A program made the position numbers and the translations under genes. A DNA stretch of 64,000 nt from Gemmobacter caeni (lineage in GTDB: Bacteria > Pseudomonadota > Alphaproteobacteria > Rhodobacterales > Rhodobacteraceae). Shown here one piece after another: positions 56,143 through 64,000 of the stretch. Location of the stretch: contig NZ_QBKP01000009.1 in assembly GCF_003054195.1 (NCBI RefSeq), positions 62,001 through 126,000 of the forward strand, given 5' to 3'. Within the stretch, counting starts at the first letter, position 1. Every line of letters begins with the position of its first letter. Under the pieces are notes generated by a model. The model had not been told where the DNA came from, searched no databases, and saw only the letters and a program-made list of their open reading frames with translations.

Positions 56143-56544
56143 TCAGGCCCGCAGCCGCGACTGATAGTCATGGGCCTGCCAGTCGGCGCGGAATTTCCAC
56201 TGCGGCTCCGGCTGGCGGGCGGCCAGATCGTCGGGGATCTCGACCGAGTCGAAGCCGACGCGGCGGGCCATGGCATATTGATCGGCGATGACATGGCCAA
56301 AGGCGCGCAGCTCGCCCTTGTAGCCCATCATGCGCAGGCGGCGGCCGATGGTGAAGGCGCGGCCATCGCTGAAGGCGGGGAAGGCGACGCGGATCAACGC
56401 AATCGCTTCCAGCCGGTCTGCCAGCGCTGAAGGATCATCAGTATGCGCAAGGTCCAGTGCCGTCGCGGTGGCCGCGGCATCAAGACCGGGGTTCTGGCTG
56501 TCGGCCACGGGGGTGAAGCCGGTATCGGTGACGATCACGCTCAT
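56143..56544 (-). CDS. DUF934 protein of sulfate assimilation
   Basis: A 133-residue protein of the DUF934 family (LEAIALIRVAFPAFSDGRAFTI, RLRMMGYKGELRAFGHVIADQ). It is regularly found beside cysH and sulfite reductase genes in proteobacteria, with no proven reaction; an electron transfer or assembly role has been proposed. Its start overlaps the cysH stop as ATGA. Confidence 0.85.
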   Translation of the reverse strand: MSVIVTDTGFTPVADSQNPGLDAAATATALDLAHTDDPSALADRLEAIALIRVAFPAFSDGRAFTIGRRLRMMGYKGELRAFGHVIADQYAMARRVGFDSVEIPDDLAARQPEPQWKFRADWQAHDYQSRLRA

Positions 56545-57302
56545 GCCGCGTTCTCCTCGGTGGTGCCGCCGCGCACGGCGCGGCCGTTGATGAAATGGAT
56601 GCCGCATTCGGTTTTGGCGCTGCCGCGCCAGCGGCCCGCACGCGGGTCTTCGCCGGGTTTCACCGGGCTGGTGCAGGGCGCGCAGCCGATGGAAGGGTAG
56701 CCCTTGGCGACCAGCGGATGCCGGGGCAGGCGGTTGTTGACGATGTAATCCTCAAGATCCTCGCGACCCCAATGTGCCAGCGGATTGACCTTGATACGGG
56801 TTTCGCCCTCGGCCTCGAAGAACTCGACCTCCTGCCGCGTCGCGCCCTGATAGCGCTTGCGCCCGGTGATCCAGCCGTCGAAATCCTTCAGGGCCCGTTC
56901 CAGCGGCTCCACCTTGCGGATGGCGCAGCAGGCATCGGTGTTGAACTGGTGCAGCGTCCCGTCGGGATCGTCGAATTCCACCTTCTTGGGGTGCGCGCGG
57001 ATGGTGCGGATGTCGCAAAGCGCCAGTTTCTCGGCCAGTTCGCGCTGATATTCCAGCGTTTCTTTGAACAGCATCCGCGTATCGACAAACAGCACCGGCG
57101 TTTCCGGCGCGATGACGGAAACGAGGTGCAGCAGCACGACCGATTCCGCCCCGAAAGAGGACACCAGCGCCACGCGCCCCAGATCGGGGTCACCCAGCGC
57201 ATGTTCCAGAACGGCAGTCGCGCCGTGATGGCGATAGCGGGCGTTCAGCGCGGCGACCCTGTCGGCCACCGTACCGACCGGCCCCGAGGTGTCACGCGGC
57301 AT
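56541..57302 (-). CDS. cysH: Adenylylsulfate reductase (APS type, Fe-S)
   Basis: A 253-residue reductase. VSSFGAESVVLLHL is the PP-loop-like site. The cysteine pair DACCAIRKVEPL plus the CAPC motif (IGCAPCTSPVKPG) bind a 4Fe-4S cluster, which marks the APS-using rather than the PAPS-using type. The nucleophilic cysteine is in KTECGIHF. It converts APS to sulfite. It overlaps sulfite reductase by 11 bases. Confidence 0.93.
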   Translation of the reverse strand: MPRDTSGPVGTVADRVAALNARYRHHGATAVLEHALGDPDLGRVALVSSFGAESVVLLHLVSVIAPETPVLFVDTRMLFKETLEYQRELAEKLALCDIRTIRAHPKKVEFDDPDGTLHQFNTDACCAIRKVEPLERALKDFDGWITGRKRYQGATRQEVEFFEAEGETRIKVNPLAHWGREDLEDYIVNNRLPRHPLVAKGYPSIGCAPCTSPVKPGEDPRAGRWRGSAKTECGIHFINGRAVRGGTTEENAA

Positions 57303-58962
57303 CCCGGTTTCCTTCCCCCGGATAAAGCGCCGCCTTGAAGGGCGGCAGGCCCACCCGGCGATAGGCTTGCAGGAAGGTTTCTTCCGGGCCTTCGCGCAGG
57401 TCGAGATAGGCGAGAACGATCCGCTCGATCGCGGGCACGATCTCGTCATAGGCGAAGCCCGGACCGGCACGCTCACCGATCACGGCATCTTCGGTGCCGT
57501 CGCCACCCAGGGTGATCTGGTAATTCTCCACCCCCGCGCGATCCAGACCCAGAATGCCGATATGGCCGACATGGTGATGACCGCAGGCGTTGATGCAGCC
57601 CGAGATCTTGATCTTGAGCGGCCCCACGTCATGTTCCAGCTTCAACGCGTCGAAGCGGGTGGCGATTTCCTGCGCGACCGGGATGGCGCGGGCGGTGGCC
57701 AGTGCGCAGTAATCCATGCCGGGGCAGGCGATGATGTCGGAGATCAGCCCGACATTGGCGGTGCCCAGCCCCGCCTGCATCAGCGCGGCATGCACCGCCG
57801 GCAGGTCCGATTTGTGGACATGCGGCAGGATGACGTTCTGTTCGTGGCTGACGCGCAGCTCGTTATGGCCGTAACGCTCGGCCAGATCGGCCATGACACG
57901 CATCTGGTCGGCAGTGGCGTCGCCCGGCGTCTGGCCATGGGCCTTCAGGCTGATCGTCACGATGGCATACTGGTCGTTGCGGTGTTTCGCCAGGTTGGTA
58001 TCGGCCCAGGCGCGGAACACCGGATCGGCCTTGTAGAAGGCGTCATAGGCCTCGACCGGCGCATTGCGGAAGGCGGGCGGCGCGAAAGCCGCGCGGATGT
58101 CGGCCAGCAGCGCCTGATCGTTGCCGCCGAACAGCGGGCGCAACTCGGCAAAGCGCGCCTCGATCATGCGGGTGATTTCTTCCTTGCCGGTCTCGTGCAG
58201 GGTGATCTTGATGCGCGCCTTGTATTTGTTGTCGCGGCGGCCAAGCGTGTTGTAGACGCTCAGCACGGCCTCGACGTAAGGCAGCAGATCTTCCACAGGC
58301 AGGAAGTCACGCACGGTCATGGCGACCATCGGCGTGCGGCCCAGACCGCCGCCCACCAGCACCTGAAAGCCGGTCTCGCCCGCGTCGTTCTTCACGATGC
58401 GCAGCCCGATGTCATGCGCCGCCGTCACCGCACGATCCTGCGCGGCGCCGGTAATGGCGATCTTGAACTTGCGCGGCAGGAACTGGAACTCCGGGTGGTC
58501 GGTCGACCACTGGCGCAGCAGTTCGGCATAGGGGCGGGGGTCTTCGATCTCATCCGCCGCGGCGGCGGCGAAATGGTCGGCCGTCACGTTGCGCACGCAA
58601 TTGCCGCTGGTCTGGATGGCATGCATCCCCACATCGGCCAGCGCCGACAGCATCTTCGGCACGTCCGACAGTTTCGGCCAGTTGAACTGGATGTTTTGCC
58701 GCGTGGTGAAATGGCCATAGCCCTTGTCCCAGGTCTGGGCGATATGGGCCAGTTGCCGCATCTGGCGCGGGTTCAGCGTGCCATAGGGGATCGCCACGCG
58801 CAGCATGTAGGCGTGCAGTTGCAGATACAGCCCGTTCATCAGGCGCAGCGGGCGGAACTCCTCTTCCGTCAGGCTGCCGTCGATGCGGCGTTCGACCTGA
58901 TGGGTGAATTGCGCCACGCGGGTGCGAACGAAGGCTTCGTCGAATTCGGAATAGCTGTACAT
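57292..58962 (-). CDS. cysI: Sulfite reductase hemoprotein (nitrite/sulfite reductase family)
   Basis: A 556-residue siroheme enzyme with two homologous halves. The siroheme/4Fe-4S ligands are IIACPGMDYCALATA and ISGCINACGHHHVGHIGIL. It reduces sulfite to sulfide by six electrons. The chosen ATG gives MYSYSEFDEAF. It is upstream of cysH and downstream of DUF2849, a common alphaproteobacterial order; cysG is not present here. Confidence 0.93.
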   Translation of the reverse strand: MYSYSEFDEAFVRTRVAQFTHQVERRIDGSLTEEEFRPLRLMNGLYLQLHAYMLRVAIPYGTLNPRQMRQLAHIAQTWDKGYGHFTTRQNIQFNWPKLSDVPKMLSALADVGMHAIQTSGNCVRNVTADHFAAAAADEIEDPRPYAELLRQWSTDHPEFQFLPRKFKIAITGAAQDRAVTAAHDIGLRIVKNDAGETGFQVLVGGGLGRTPMVAMTVRDFLPVEDLLPYVEAVLSVYNTLGRRDNKYKARIKITLHETGKEEITRMIEARFAELRPLFGGNDQALLADIRAAFAPPAFRNAPVEAYDAFYKADPVFRAWADTNLAKHRNDQYAIVTISLKAHGQTPGDATADQMRVMADLAERYGHNELRVSHEQNVILPHVHKSDLPAVHAALMQAGLGTANVGLISDIIACPGMDYCALATARAIPVAQEIATRFDALKLEHDVGPLKIKISGCINACGHHHVGHIGILGLDRAGVENYQITLGGDGTEDAVIGERAGPGFAYDEIVPAIERIVLAYLDLREGPEETFLQAYRRVGLPPFKAALYPGEGNRDAA

Positions 58963-58990
58963 GATGCGGTCCGGGGCTGGCTGGCTGCGG

Positions 58991-59290
58991 TCAGACGAGT
59001 TCGGCCTGCTTGCCGAGGAAGTAGTTGGACGGGCCACGGGTGCGGAACACCTCGCGGAAATGGGTGGGTTCCGGGCCATTCGGGCCTGCCTTGGCATCGG
59101 CCAGATAAGCCCCTACAGCAACGGATTTCTGCGCCATGGCATGCAGCAGGCGCAGCTGCGCATGGGCTTCGTCCTCGATCAGTTCCGCCTCGTGATGCAG
59201 GCGGGTCCAGCGGTCGTCGGCGGTGAGATAGATCACGTCGCCCTCGATCAGCGCATTGGCGGTCACGACTTTCGGGGTGAAGCGGGCCAT
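58991..59290 (-). CDS. DUF2849 protein, first gene of the sulfate reduction operon
   Basis: A 99-residue protein of the DUF2849 family, starting MARFTPKVVTANALIEGDVIYL with ADDRWTRLHHEAELIED. It usually precedes sulfite reductase in Rhodobacterales and Rhizobiales; function unknown. The chosen ATG follows GGAGGATCG. It lies 28 bases before cysI. Confidence 0.83.
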   Translation of the reverse strand: MARFTPKVVTANALIEGDVIYLTADDRWTRLHHEAELIEDEAHAQLRLLHAMAQKSVAVGAYLADAKAGPNGPEPTHFREVFRTRGPSNYFLGKQAELV

Positions 59291-59327
59291 TCGATCCTCC
59301 GGCACTTGCGGTTTCTGCATTGCAATA

Positions 59328-59342
59328 TAGGATATTTTCCTA
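59328..59342. promoter_or_regulatory. Palindrome TAGGA-N5-TCCTA between the sulfur operon and its regulator
   Basis: A perfect inverted repeat with 5-base arms and an AT-rich centre, 38 bases before the DUF2849 start codon and 92 before the AsnC gene. Lrp/AsnC proteins bind such short AT-rich palindromes. Confidence 0.5.
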
Positions 59343-59433
59343 GTTTCGCGCCATATGGGCGGATAGATAAGGAAATCCGTTCCGAATGGGCGGCGATGTG
59401 GGACGGGGTTCCACGAAACAGGAGGAACAGGGA

Positions 59434-59898
59434 ATGTCGGCCCGGCTGGACGAGATGGACAGGAAAATTCTTGCGGAACTGCAGGAAGATGCCGAGCAAT
59501 CGCTGGATGAAATCGCCCGAAAGGTGGGGTCTTCCAAGACCCCGGTGTGGAATCGCATCCGCAAGATGAAAGAGACCGGGGTGATCATCCGGCAGGCCGC
59601 GCTGCTGGACCCCGAGGCGCTGGGGCTGGAGGCCTGTTTCTTCGTGCTGATCCGCACCTCGGAGCACGAGGCCGACTGGCAGCGCCGCTTCCTGCAAACC
59701 CTGCGCGAACGCCCCGAAGTGCTGGAGGCGCATCGGCTGGCCGGCGACATCGACTATATCCTGAAGGTTCGGGTGAAGAACGCGCGGGCCTATGACACCT
59801 TCTATCAGGCGCTGATTTCACAGGTGAAAATCCACAACGTCACGGCGCTGCTTTCGATGGAGGAAATCAAGGCGACGACGGCGCTGCCGCTGGGCTGA
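59434..59898 (+). CDS. Lrp/AsnC-family regulator next to the sulfur operon
   Basis: A 154-residue regulator: helix-turn-helix (MDRKILAELQEDAEQSLDEI, VGSSKTPVWNRI) and RAM domain (AHRLAGDIDYILKVRVKN). Divergent from the sulfate reduction genes, it probably controls them in response to a sulfur amino acid; cysteine- or methionine-sensing AsnC proteins are known. AACAGGAGGAACAGGG precedes the ATG. Confidence 0.87.
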   Translation: MSARLDEMDRKILAELQEDAEQSLDEIARKVGSSKTPVWNRIRKMKETGVIIRQAALLDPEALGLEACFFVLIRTSEHEADWQRRFLQTLRERPEVLEAHRLAGDIDYILKVRVKNARAYDTFYQALISQVKIHNVTALLSMEEIKATTALPLG

Positions 59899-59904
59899 AA
59901 TGCA

Positions 59905-59932
59905 AACGGCGGCCCTGCATGGGGCCGCCGTT
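59905..59932. terminator. Bidirectional hairpin between the AsnC gene and tkt
   Basis: AACGGCGGCCC and GGGCCGCCGTT form a perfect 11-base-pair stem with a 6-base loop between convergent stops. Confidence 0.75.
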
Positions 59933-59951
59933 CCGCGATTTCAAGCCGGGA

Positions 59952-61967
59952 TCAGAGCAGGGCCTTGGCCTGTGCCACGGCATTGTCGGCGGTGATGCCG
60001 AATCCCTGATACAACCGCTCTGCCGGGGCCGAGGCGCCGAAGGAGGACATGCCGACGAAAGCGGCTTTGGCCTCTTTACCGCGCTCGCCCAGAAGCCAGC
60101 GGTCCCAGCCCTGACGCACGCCTGCCTCGACGGCGACACGCACCGGACCGGCGGGGAGCACCTTCTTGCGATAGGCCTCGTCCTGCGCGGCGAACAGTTC
60201 CATGCAGGGCATGGAGACGACGCGGGTGCCGATACCTTCCGCCTCCAGCGTCGCGCGGGCCTGCATGGCGATTTCGACCTCGGACCCGGTGGCGATCAGG
60301 ATGACCTGACGCTTGCCCGTCGCCTCGGCCAGCACATAGGCACCGCGCGCCGACAGGTTCTGGTTGGTGTGCGTGGTGCGCACCGGGGCCAGACCCTGAC
60401 GGCTGAGCGCCATCACGCTCGGCGTGGTTTTCGATGACAGCGCCAGTTCCCAGGCCTCAGCCACCTCGACCAGATCGGCGGGGCGGAACACCCAGGTGTT
60501 CGGCGTCGCGCGGGAAATCGCCAGATGCTCGACCGGCTGGTGGGTCGGGCCATCCTCGCCCAGACCGATGGAATCATGCGTCATCACATAGACGACCGGA
60601 ATGCCCATCAGCGCCGACAGACGCATCGAGGGGCGGGCATAGTCGGTGAAGGCCATGAAGGTGCCCGAATAGGGCCGCACGCCGCCATGCAGCGCCATGC
60701 CATTCATCGCCGCGGCCATACCGTGTTCGCGGATGCCCCAGTAGACGTAACGACCCTTGCGGTTCGTCGGATCGAACACGCCCAGATCGGCGGTCTTGGT
60801 GTTGTTCGACCCGGTCAGGTCTGCCGAACCGCCGATGGTTTCCTGCGCGATCGGGTTCACCGCCGCCAGCACCACTTCCGAGGCCGAGCGGGTCGCCATC
60901 TTCTTCGGCGTCTCGACAGCGGCTTTCTTCACGCCACGGATGGCCGACACCAGCTTCGGCGCCGGATCGCCTGCGAAGATGCGGGCGAATTCGGCCTGCT
61001 TGCCCTGCGGCAGCGCGGCCAAACGCTCAGCCCAGGCGGCGCGGGTGGCCGCGCCACGGGCACCGATGGCCTCCCATGCCGATTTCACATCGGCCGGGAT
61101 CTCGAACGGGCCATGCTCCCATCCATAGGCGGCGCGGGTATCGGCGATCAGCTGCTTGTCGGTCAGCGCGCCATGGCCTTTCGACGTGTCCTGCGCCGAC
61201 GACCCCAGCGCGATATGCGTCTTGCAGGCGATCATCGCCGGGCGGGGCGAGCGCTTGGCCTTGTCCAGTGCCGCGTCGATTTCCACCGGATCATGGCCGT
61301 CACATTCGAACACATCCCAGCCCGAGGCGGCAAAGCGTGCCTTCTGGTCGGTCACATCCGACAGCTCGACCTTGCCGTCGATGGTGATGCCATTGTCATC
61401 CCACAGCACGATCAGGCGCGACAGCTGATGTTTGCCCGCGATGCCGATGGCTTCCTGGCTCACACCTTCCATCAGGCAGCCGTCGCCCGCGATGACATAG
61501 GTGTAGTGATCCATCACCTTGGCGCCCCAGCGGGCGCGCAGGCTTTCCTCGGCCATCGCGAAGCCCACGGCATTCGAGATGCCCTGACCCAGCGGGCCGG
61601 TGGTGGTTTCCACCCCTTCCATATGGCCGAATTCAGGGTGGCCCGCCGTGCGGGCGCCCCATTGGCGGAAGTTCTTGAGTTCTTCAAGGCTGGCCTGCTT
61701 GTAGCCCGTCAGGTGCAGCAGGCTGTAGATCAGCATGGAGCCATGGCCCGCCGACAGGATGAAACGGTCACGGTTGGGCCATTTCGGATCGGTCGGGTCG
61801 AAGTTCAGGTGTTTTTCGAACAGCACCGTCGCCACATCGGCCATGCCCATCGGCATGCCGGAATGGCCGGAATTGGCGGCCGCCACCGCATCGAGCGTCA
61901 GCACCCGGATGGCGCAGGCTTTCTTCCAGTGGTCGGGGTGCTGGGCGCGCAGGCTCGCAATATCCAC
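59952..61967 (-). CDS. tkt: Transketolase
   Basis: A 671-residue thiamine-diphosphate enzyme that moves two-carbon units in the pentose phosphate and Calvin cycles. Signatures are [17 protein letters not shown], the ThDP motif [13 protein letters not shown], and the C-terminal [15 protein letters not shown]. The start codon is GTG with GAGGATCC upstream. No Calvin-cycle genes are adjacent. Confidence 0.95.
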   Translation of the reverse strand: MDIASLRAQHPDHWKKACAIRVLTLDAVAAANSGHSGMPMGMADVATVLFEKHLNFDPTDPKWPNRDRFILSAGHGSMLIYSLLHLTGYKQASLEELKNFRQWGARTAGHPEFGHMEGVETTTGPLGQGISNAVGFAMAEESLRARWGAKVMDHYTYVIAGDGCLMEGVSQEAIGIAGKHQLSRLIVLWDDNGITIDGKVELSDVTDQKARFAASGWDVFECDGHDPVEIDAALDKAKRSPRPAMIACKTHIALGSSAQDTSKGHGALTDKQLIADTRAAYGWEHGPFEIPADVKSAWEAIGARGAATRAAWAERLAALPQGKQAEFARIFAGDPAPKLVSAIRGVKKAAVETPKKMATRSASEVVLAAVNPIAQETIGGSADLTGSNNTKTADLGVFDPTNRKGRYVYWGIREHGMAAAMNGMALHGGVRPYSGTFMAFTDYARPSMRLSALMGIPVVYVMTHDSIGLGEDGPTHQPVEHLAISRATPNTWVFRPADLVEVAEAWELALSSKTTPSVMALSRQGLAPVRTTHTNQNLSARGAYVLAEATGKRQVILIATGSEVEIAMQARATLEAEGIGTRVVSMPCMELFAAQDEAYRKKVLPAGPVRVAVEAGVRQGWDRWLLGERGKEAKAAFVGMSSFGASAPAERLYQGFGITADNAVAQAKALL

Positions 61968-62207
61968 GGCGAGGATCCTCGTTGTTGCGTCGGTTCGCTT
62001 CGGTCCATATCAGCCCGGCGGGCAAGATCAAGCTTCGCAAGGCGCATGGGCGGGCTTTTGTCCGCAAGTGCTTGGCGGATAAGGATCTGCCGTTTTGGGG
62101 GCACATTCCCGGCGATGTTTGCGCTAAGATCGAATGAAACGACGCGCCGGGGCGATTCGTGCAAATGCACCCGTCTCGGCACAGACGGCAAGCAAGGGCA
62201 GAATGAC

Positions 62208-62753
62208 ATGAACGATTTGGCAGAGCTGGAGCGGCGCATTTCCGCGGCGCTGACACGGATCGGGGCGGGGATCGACAGGCTGGGTGCCACGCCCGCCGAA
62301 CCCACCGCCGCCACCGGGGCCGGGCCGGATACGGAAGAGCTTGCCCGCCTGCGCGAACAGCTTGAGGCCGAACGCACCACCAATGCACAACTCACTGCCC
62401 GCCTGCGGGCCGTGAAGGCGCGCGACAACAAGGCCGGTGCGGCGCTGGAACAACGGGTCGCGGAACTGACCCGGCAACTGGATGCGCAGGGGCTGGAAGC
62501 GCAGCGCATGAAGAAGAACATGATCCAGTTGCGCGAGGCGCTGCGGATGCTGCGGGAAGAGGCGCAGGAGCGTGTCGAGGCGCATTTGATCAACAAGGCC
62601 ATGCTGGCCGAGCTGGAATCGCTGCGGTCGGAACGTGCGGCAGAGGCGGCAGAGCTGGCCGAAATCCTGTCGGAGATCGGGCCCATCGTGCGCGCCGCCG
62701 CCGGGGACGAGGCGGCCAGCGCCGAAGACACGAAGGAGGCCACGGATGCCTGA
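62208..62753 (+). CDS. Coiled-coil protein upstream of zapA (ZauP-like)
   Basis: A 181-residue protein with a predicted coiled coil from about residue 40 to 150 (LRAVKARDNKAGAALEQRV, MKKNMIQLREALRML, INKAMLAELESLRSERAA). Its position directly before zapA, with 8 bases of overlap, matches the ZapA partner ZauP described in Caulobacter, which helps focus the Z-ring. The assignment rests mainly on context and coiled-coil nature. The ATG giving MNDLAELERRISAA is chosen. Confidence 0.7.
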   Translation: MNDLAELERRISAALTRIGAGIDRLGATPAEPTAATGAGPDTEELARLREQLEAERTTNAQLTARLRAVKARDNKAGAALEQRVAELTRQLDAQGLEAQRMKKNMIQLREALRMLREEAQERVEAHLINKAMLAELESLRSERAAEAAELAEILSEIGPIVRAAAGDEAASAEDTKEATDA

Positions 62754-63126
62754 GATTGATATTACCATCGCAGGCCGCAGCTTCGCCGTGGCCTGTCAGG
62801 CGGGCGAAGAACATTTCCTGCGTTCGGCCGCCGCTATGCTGGATGCCGAGGCGCAGCCGCTGGTGGCGCAGATGGGGCGTCTGCCGGAAGGGCGGATGCT
62901 GCTGATGGCCGGGCTGATGCTCGCTGACAAGACCGCCGCGCTGGAAGACGAGATGCGCGCCCTGAAGTCTCGTCTGGCCGAGCTTGAGGCCCGCCCCGCG
63001 CCCGAGCCGCAGCGGATCGAGGTGCCGGTGATCCCGCCGCAGGTCGAGGAAACGCTGGCCGAGATTGCTGCGCGGGCCGAGGCGCTGGCGCAGAAGCTGG
63101 ACGAAAACGCCCCGGCTGTGGGCTGA
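62746..63126 (+). CDS. zapA: Cell division protein ZapA
   Basis: A 126-residue protein starting MPEIDITIAGRSFAVACQAGEE, the ZapA N-terminal globular domain, followed by a coiled coil (LLMAGLMLADKTAALEDEMR). ZapA crosslinks FtsZ filaments in the Z-ring. It overlaps the upstream coiled-coil gene and stops just before a convergent gene. In many bacteria 6S RNA follows zapA; here there is no room for it. Confidence 0.88.
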   Translation: MPEIDITIAGRSFAVACQAGEEHFLRSAAAMLDAEAQPLVAQMGRLPEGRMLLMAGLMLADKTAALEDEMRALKSRLAELEARPAPEPQRIEVPVIPPQVEETLAEIAARAEALAQKLDENAPAVG

Positions 63127-63129
63127 GGG

Positions 63130-64000
63130 TCAGCCCACCCGCCGCAGCCGCCGCCAGTGCGGCACCGCCAGAACGGCCTGAACCAGCGCCAGCGCCGCGC
63201 CTGCCGCTGCAAGAGCGACGAAGGCGCGCGCGAGAACCTGCATTTGCGGCAGGGCCTGCGCCCTGAATTCGGCGGCGGTTCCCGCCTCGACAAGCCTGGG
63301 TCCGATGGCAGAGGCCACCGTGGCGCCGTTGCTGATGGCGCGACCCGGCTGTTCATACCAGATCGTCGCCAGCATACCGCCCCTGAGCCCGCAGCCGCCG
63401 AACCCGTCCTCCAGCGGTGGCAGGTCGCCGTAATCGCGGGATTTCGCGGGCAGGTGCAGCAGCGCGCTTGGACCATCAGTCAGTTCAAGGTGCACAAGGC
63501 CGGGCAGCCGGGACTTGACGTTGCTGTTCCCGGGGGGCACGGCACCCGAACGGGCATTGCAGGGCAGGCGGATAACCTCCGCCGCAGCCATTCCGAGCGC
63601 GGGCAGAGGCGCCACACGCCCCTCCAGCAGAAAGCCGTTCACATAGGCGCCGCGCGGGCCTTCCAGCAGGGCCAGGATATCCGCGGTGCTGCGCGCAACC
63701 GGGGCATCGGTCAGGCCCAGCCACCAGTCAGCCGTGCGCCACAGACTTCCCGCCGCGATCAGCGCGACCCCCAGCACCAGAGCCGAGAGGACCGGCACCG
63801 CCAGCGCGCGGTCACGCCCCTTCAGTTTCGGATAGACCAGCCGCAGCAGCAGGTGCCCCAGCCCCAGCGGCAGGGCCAGCGCAGCGGCGGCGGCAAGGTT
63901 CGGCTCGAACACATCGGTCCGGTTTCCGGTCATCACCAGGGCCACCACCAGCCACAGTGCGGCGCCCGCCGCCGCCACCGTCCATTTCCAGCTGAGCCGG
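63130..64000 (-). CDS. Membrane protein of unknown function (5' end outside window)
   Basis: The frame is open to the window edge, so the start is missing. The visible part has transmembrane segments at the N-terminal end (AAAGAALWLVVALVMTG, AAAAALALPLGLGHLLLRLV, VPVLSALVLGVALIAAGSLW) and one near the C-terminus (VALAAAGAALALVQAVLAV). A large periplasmic-looking domain between them has LEGPRGAYVNGFLLEGRV and TIWYEQPGRAISNG. I recognise no family. It converges on zapA with 3 bases between. Confidence 0.65.
   Translation of the reverse strand, partial: RLSWKWTVAAAGAALWLVVALVMTGNRTDVFEPNLAAAAALALPLGLGHLLLRLVYPKLKGRDRALAVPVLSALVLGVALIAAGSLWRTADWWLGLTDAPVARSTADILALLEGPRGAYVNGFLLEGRVAPLPALGMAAAEVIRLPCNARSGAVPPGNSNVKSRLPGLVHLELTDGPSALLHLPAKSRDYGDLPPLEDGFGGCGLRGGMLATIWYEQPGRAISNGATVASAIGPRLVEAGTAAEFRAQALPQMQVLARAFVALAAAGAALALVQAVLAVPHWRRLRRVG

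Noticed and set aside
63127-63200. 6S RNA downstream of zapA, as in many bacteria
   Set aside because: A convergent protein gene begins its stop 3 bases after zapA, leaving no room.

Overview
The window is a GC-rich chromosomal stretch of an alphaproteobacterium, most likely family Rhodobacteraceae (Rhodobacter/Paracoccus-like). The evidence is the CtrA-SciP-ChpT cell-cycle proteins, an olsBA ornithine-lipid operon, the gene order pyrH-frr-uppS-cdsA-dxr-rseP-bamA-skp-fabZ-lpxA-lpxI-lpxB, several DUF families typical of the group, an IF-3 with the alphaproteobacterial N-terminus, and SOS boxes of the alphaproteobacterial direct-repeat type (GTTC-N7-GTTC). It is mostly core genome. No rRNA, tRNA, CRISPR, phage or insertion sequence was seen.

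Layout. 1-5200: end of a GNAT acetyltransferase, obgE-proB-proA, and a convergent RTX-type exported protein. 5270-7830: chpT divergent from a DUF3553 gene, then olsB-olsA. 7900-11120: a GntR regulator and an arginase-ornithine cyclodeaminase operon divergent from an Lrp-type regulator. 11120-14580: a cluster of perfect hairpins, ccmF-ccmH, and a PaaG-like crotonase. 14620-17310: the ilvI-ilvH acetolactate synthase operon with a complete attenuation leader. 17540-19410: a Tat-exported PhoX phosphatase behind a Pho-box-like repeat. 19536-24520: small accessory genes (GNAT, DUF2834, VOC, bpt, RDD, DUF2852, SMR pump with TetR, YbaK). 24638-27690: glnE. 27823-39855: the pyrH to lpxB envelope and lipid A superoperon. 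39852-42206: mnmA, then sciP-ctrA. 42267-46597: ligA-recG. 46661-46998: a 40-residue membrane-protein gene behind two SOS boxes. 47000-49185: an Fe-S scaffold gene, hisI, and rpsF-rpsR-rplI. 49474-55195: an OmpA-family protein, an xdhC/molybdopterin pair, infC, and an alanine-rich anchored protein. 55267-59290: assimilatory sulfate reduction genes (DUF2849, sulfite reductase, cysH, DUF934, fpr) divergent from an Lrp/AsnC regulator. 59952-64000: tkt, a coiled-coil gene with zapA, and a truncated membrane protein.

The most notable signals lie between the annotated genes: (i) two GTTC-N7-GTTC/GAAC-N7-GAAC boxes in front of a 40-codon membrane-protein gene with its own terminator, which looks like an SOS-induced division-checkpoint peptide; (ii) a readable ilv attenuator (leader peptide MMSLLVIVGIGRMGR, antiterminator, terminator) followed by three tandem hairpins; (iii) an AUA start codon for infC; (iv) two identical-arm palindromes around the DUF2852 promoter; (v) a 46-codon membrane-protein gene between rseP and bamA whose ribosome-binding site can be paired away; (vi) a repeated G-rich hairpin plus GAGTATTT/GGATATTT element found in operon gaps.
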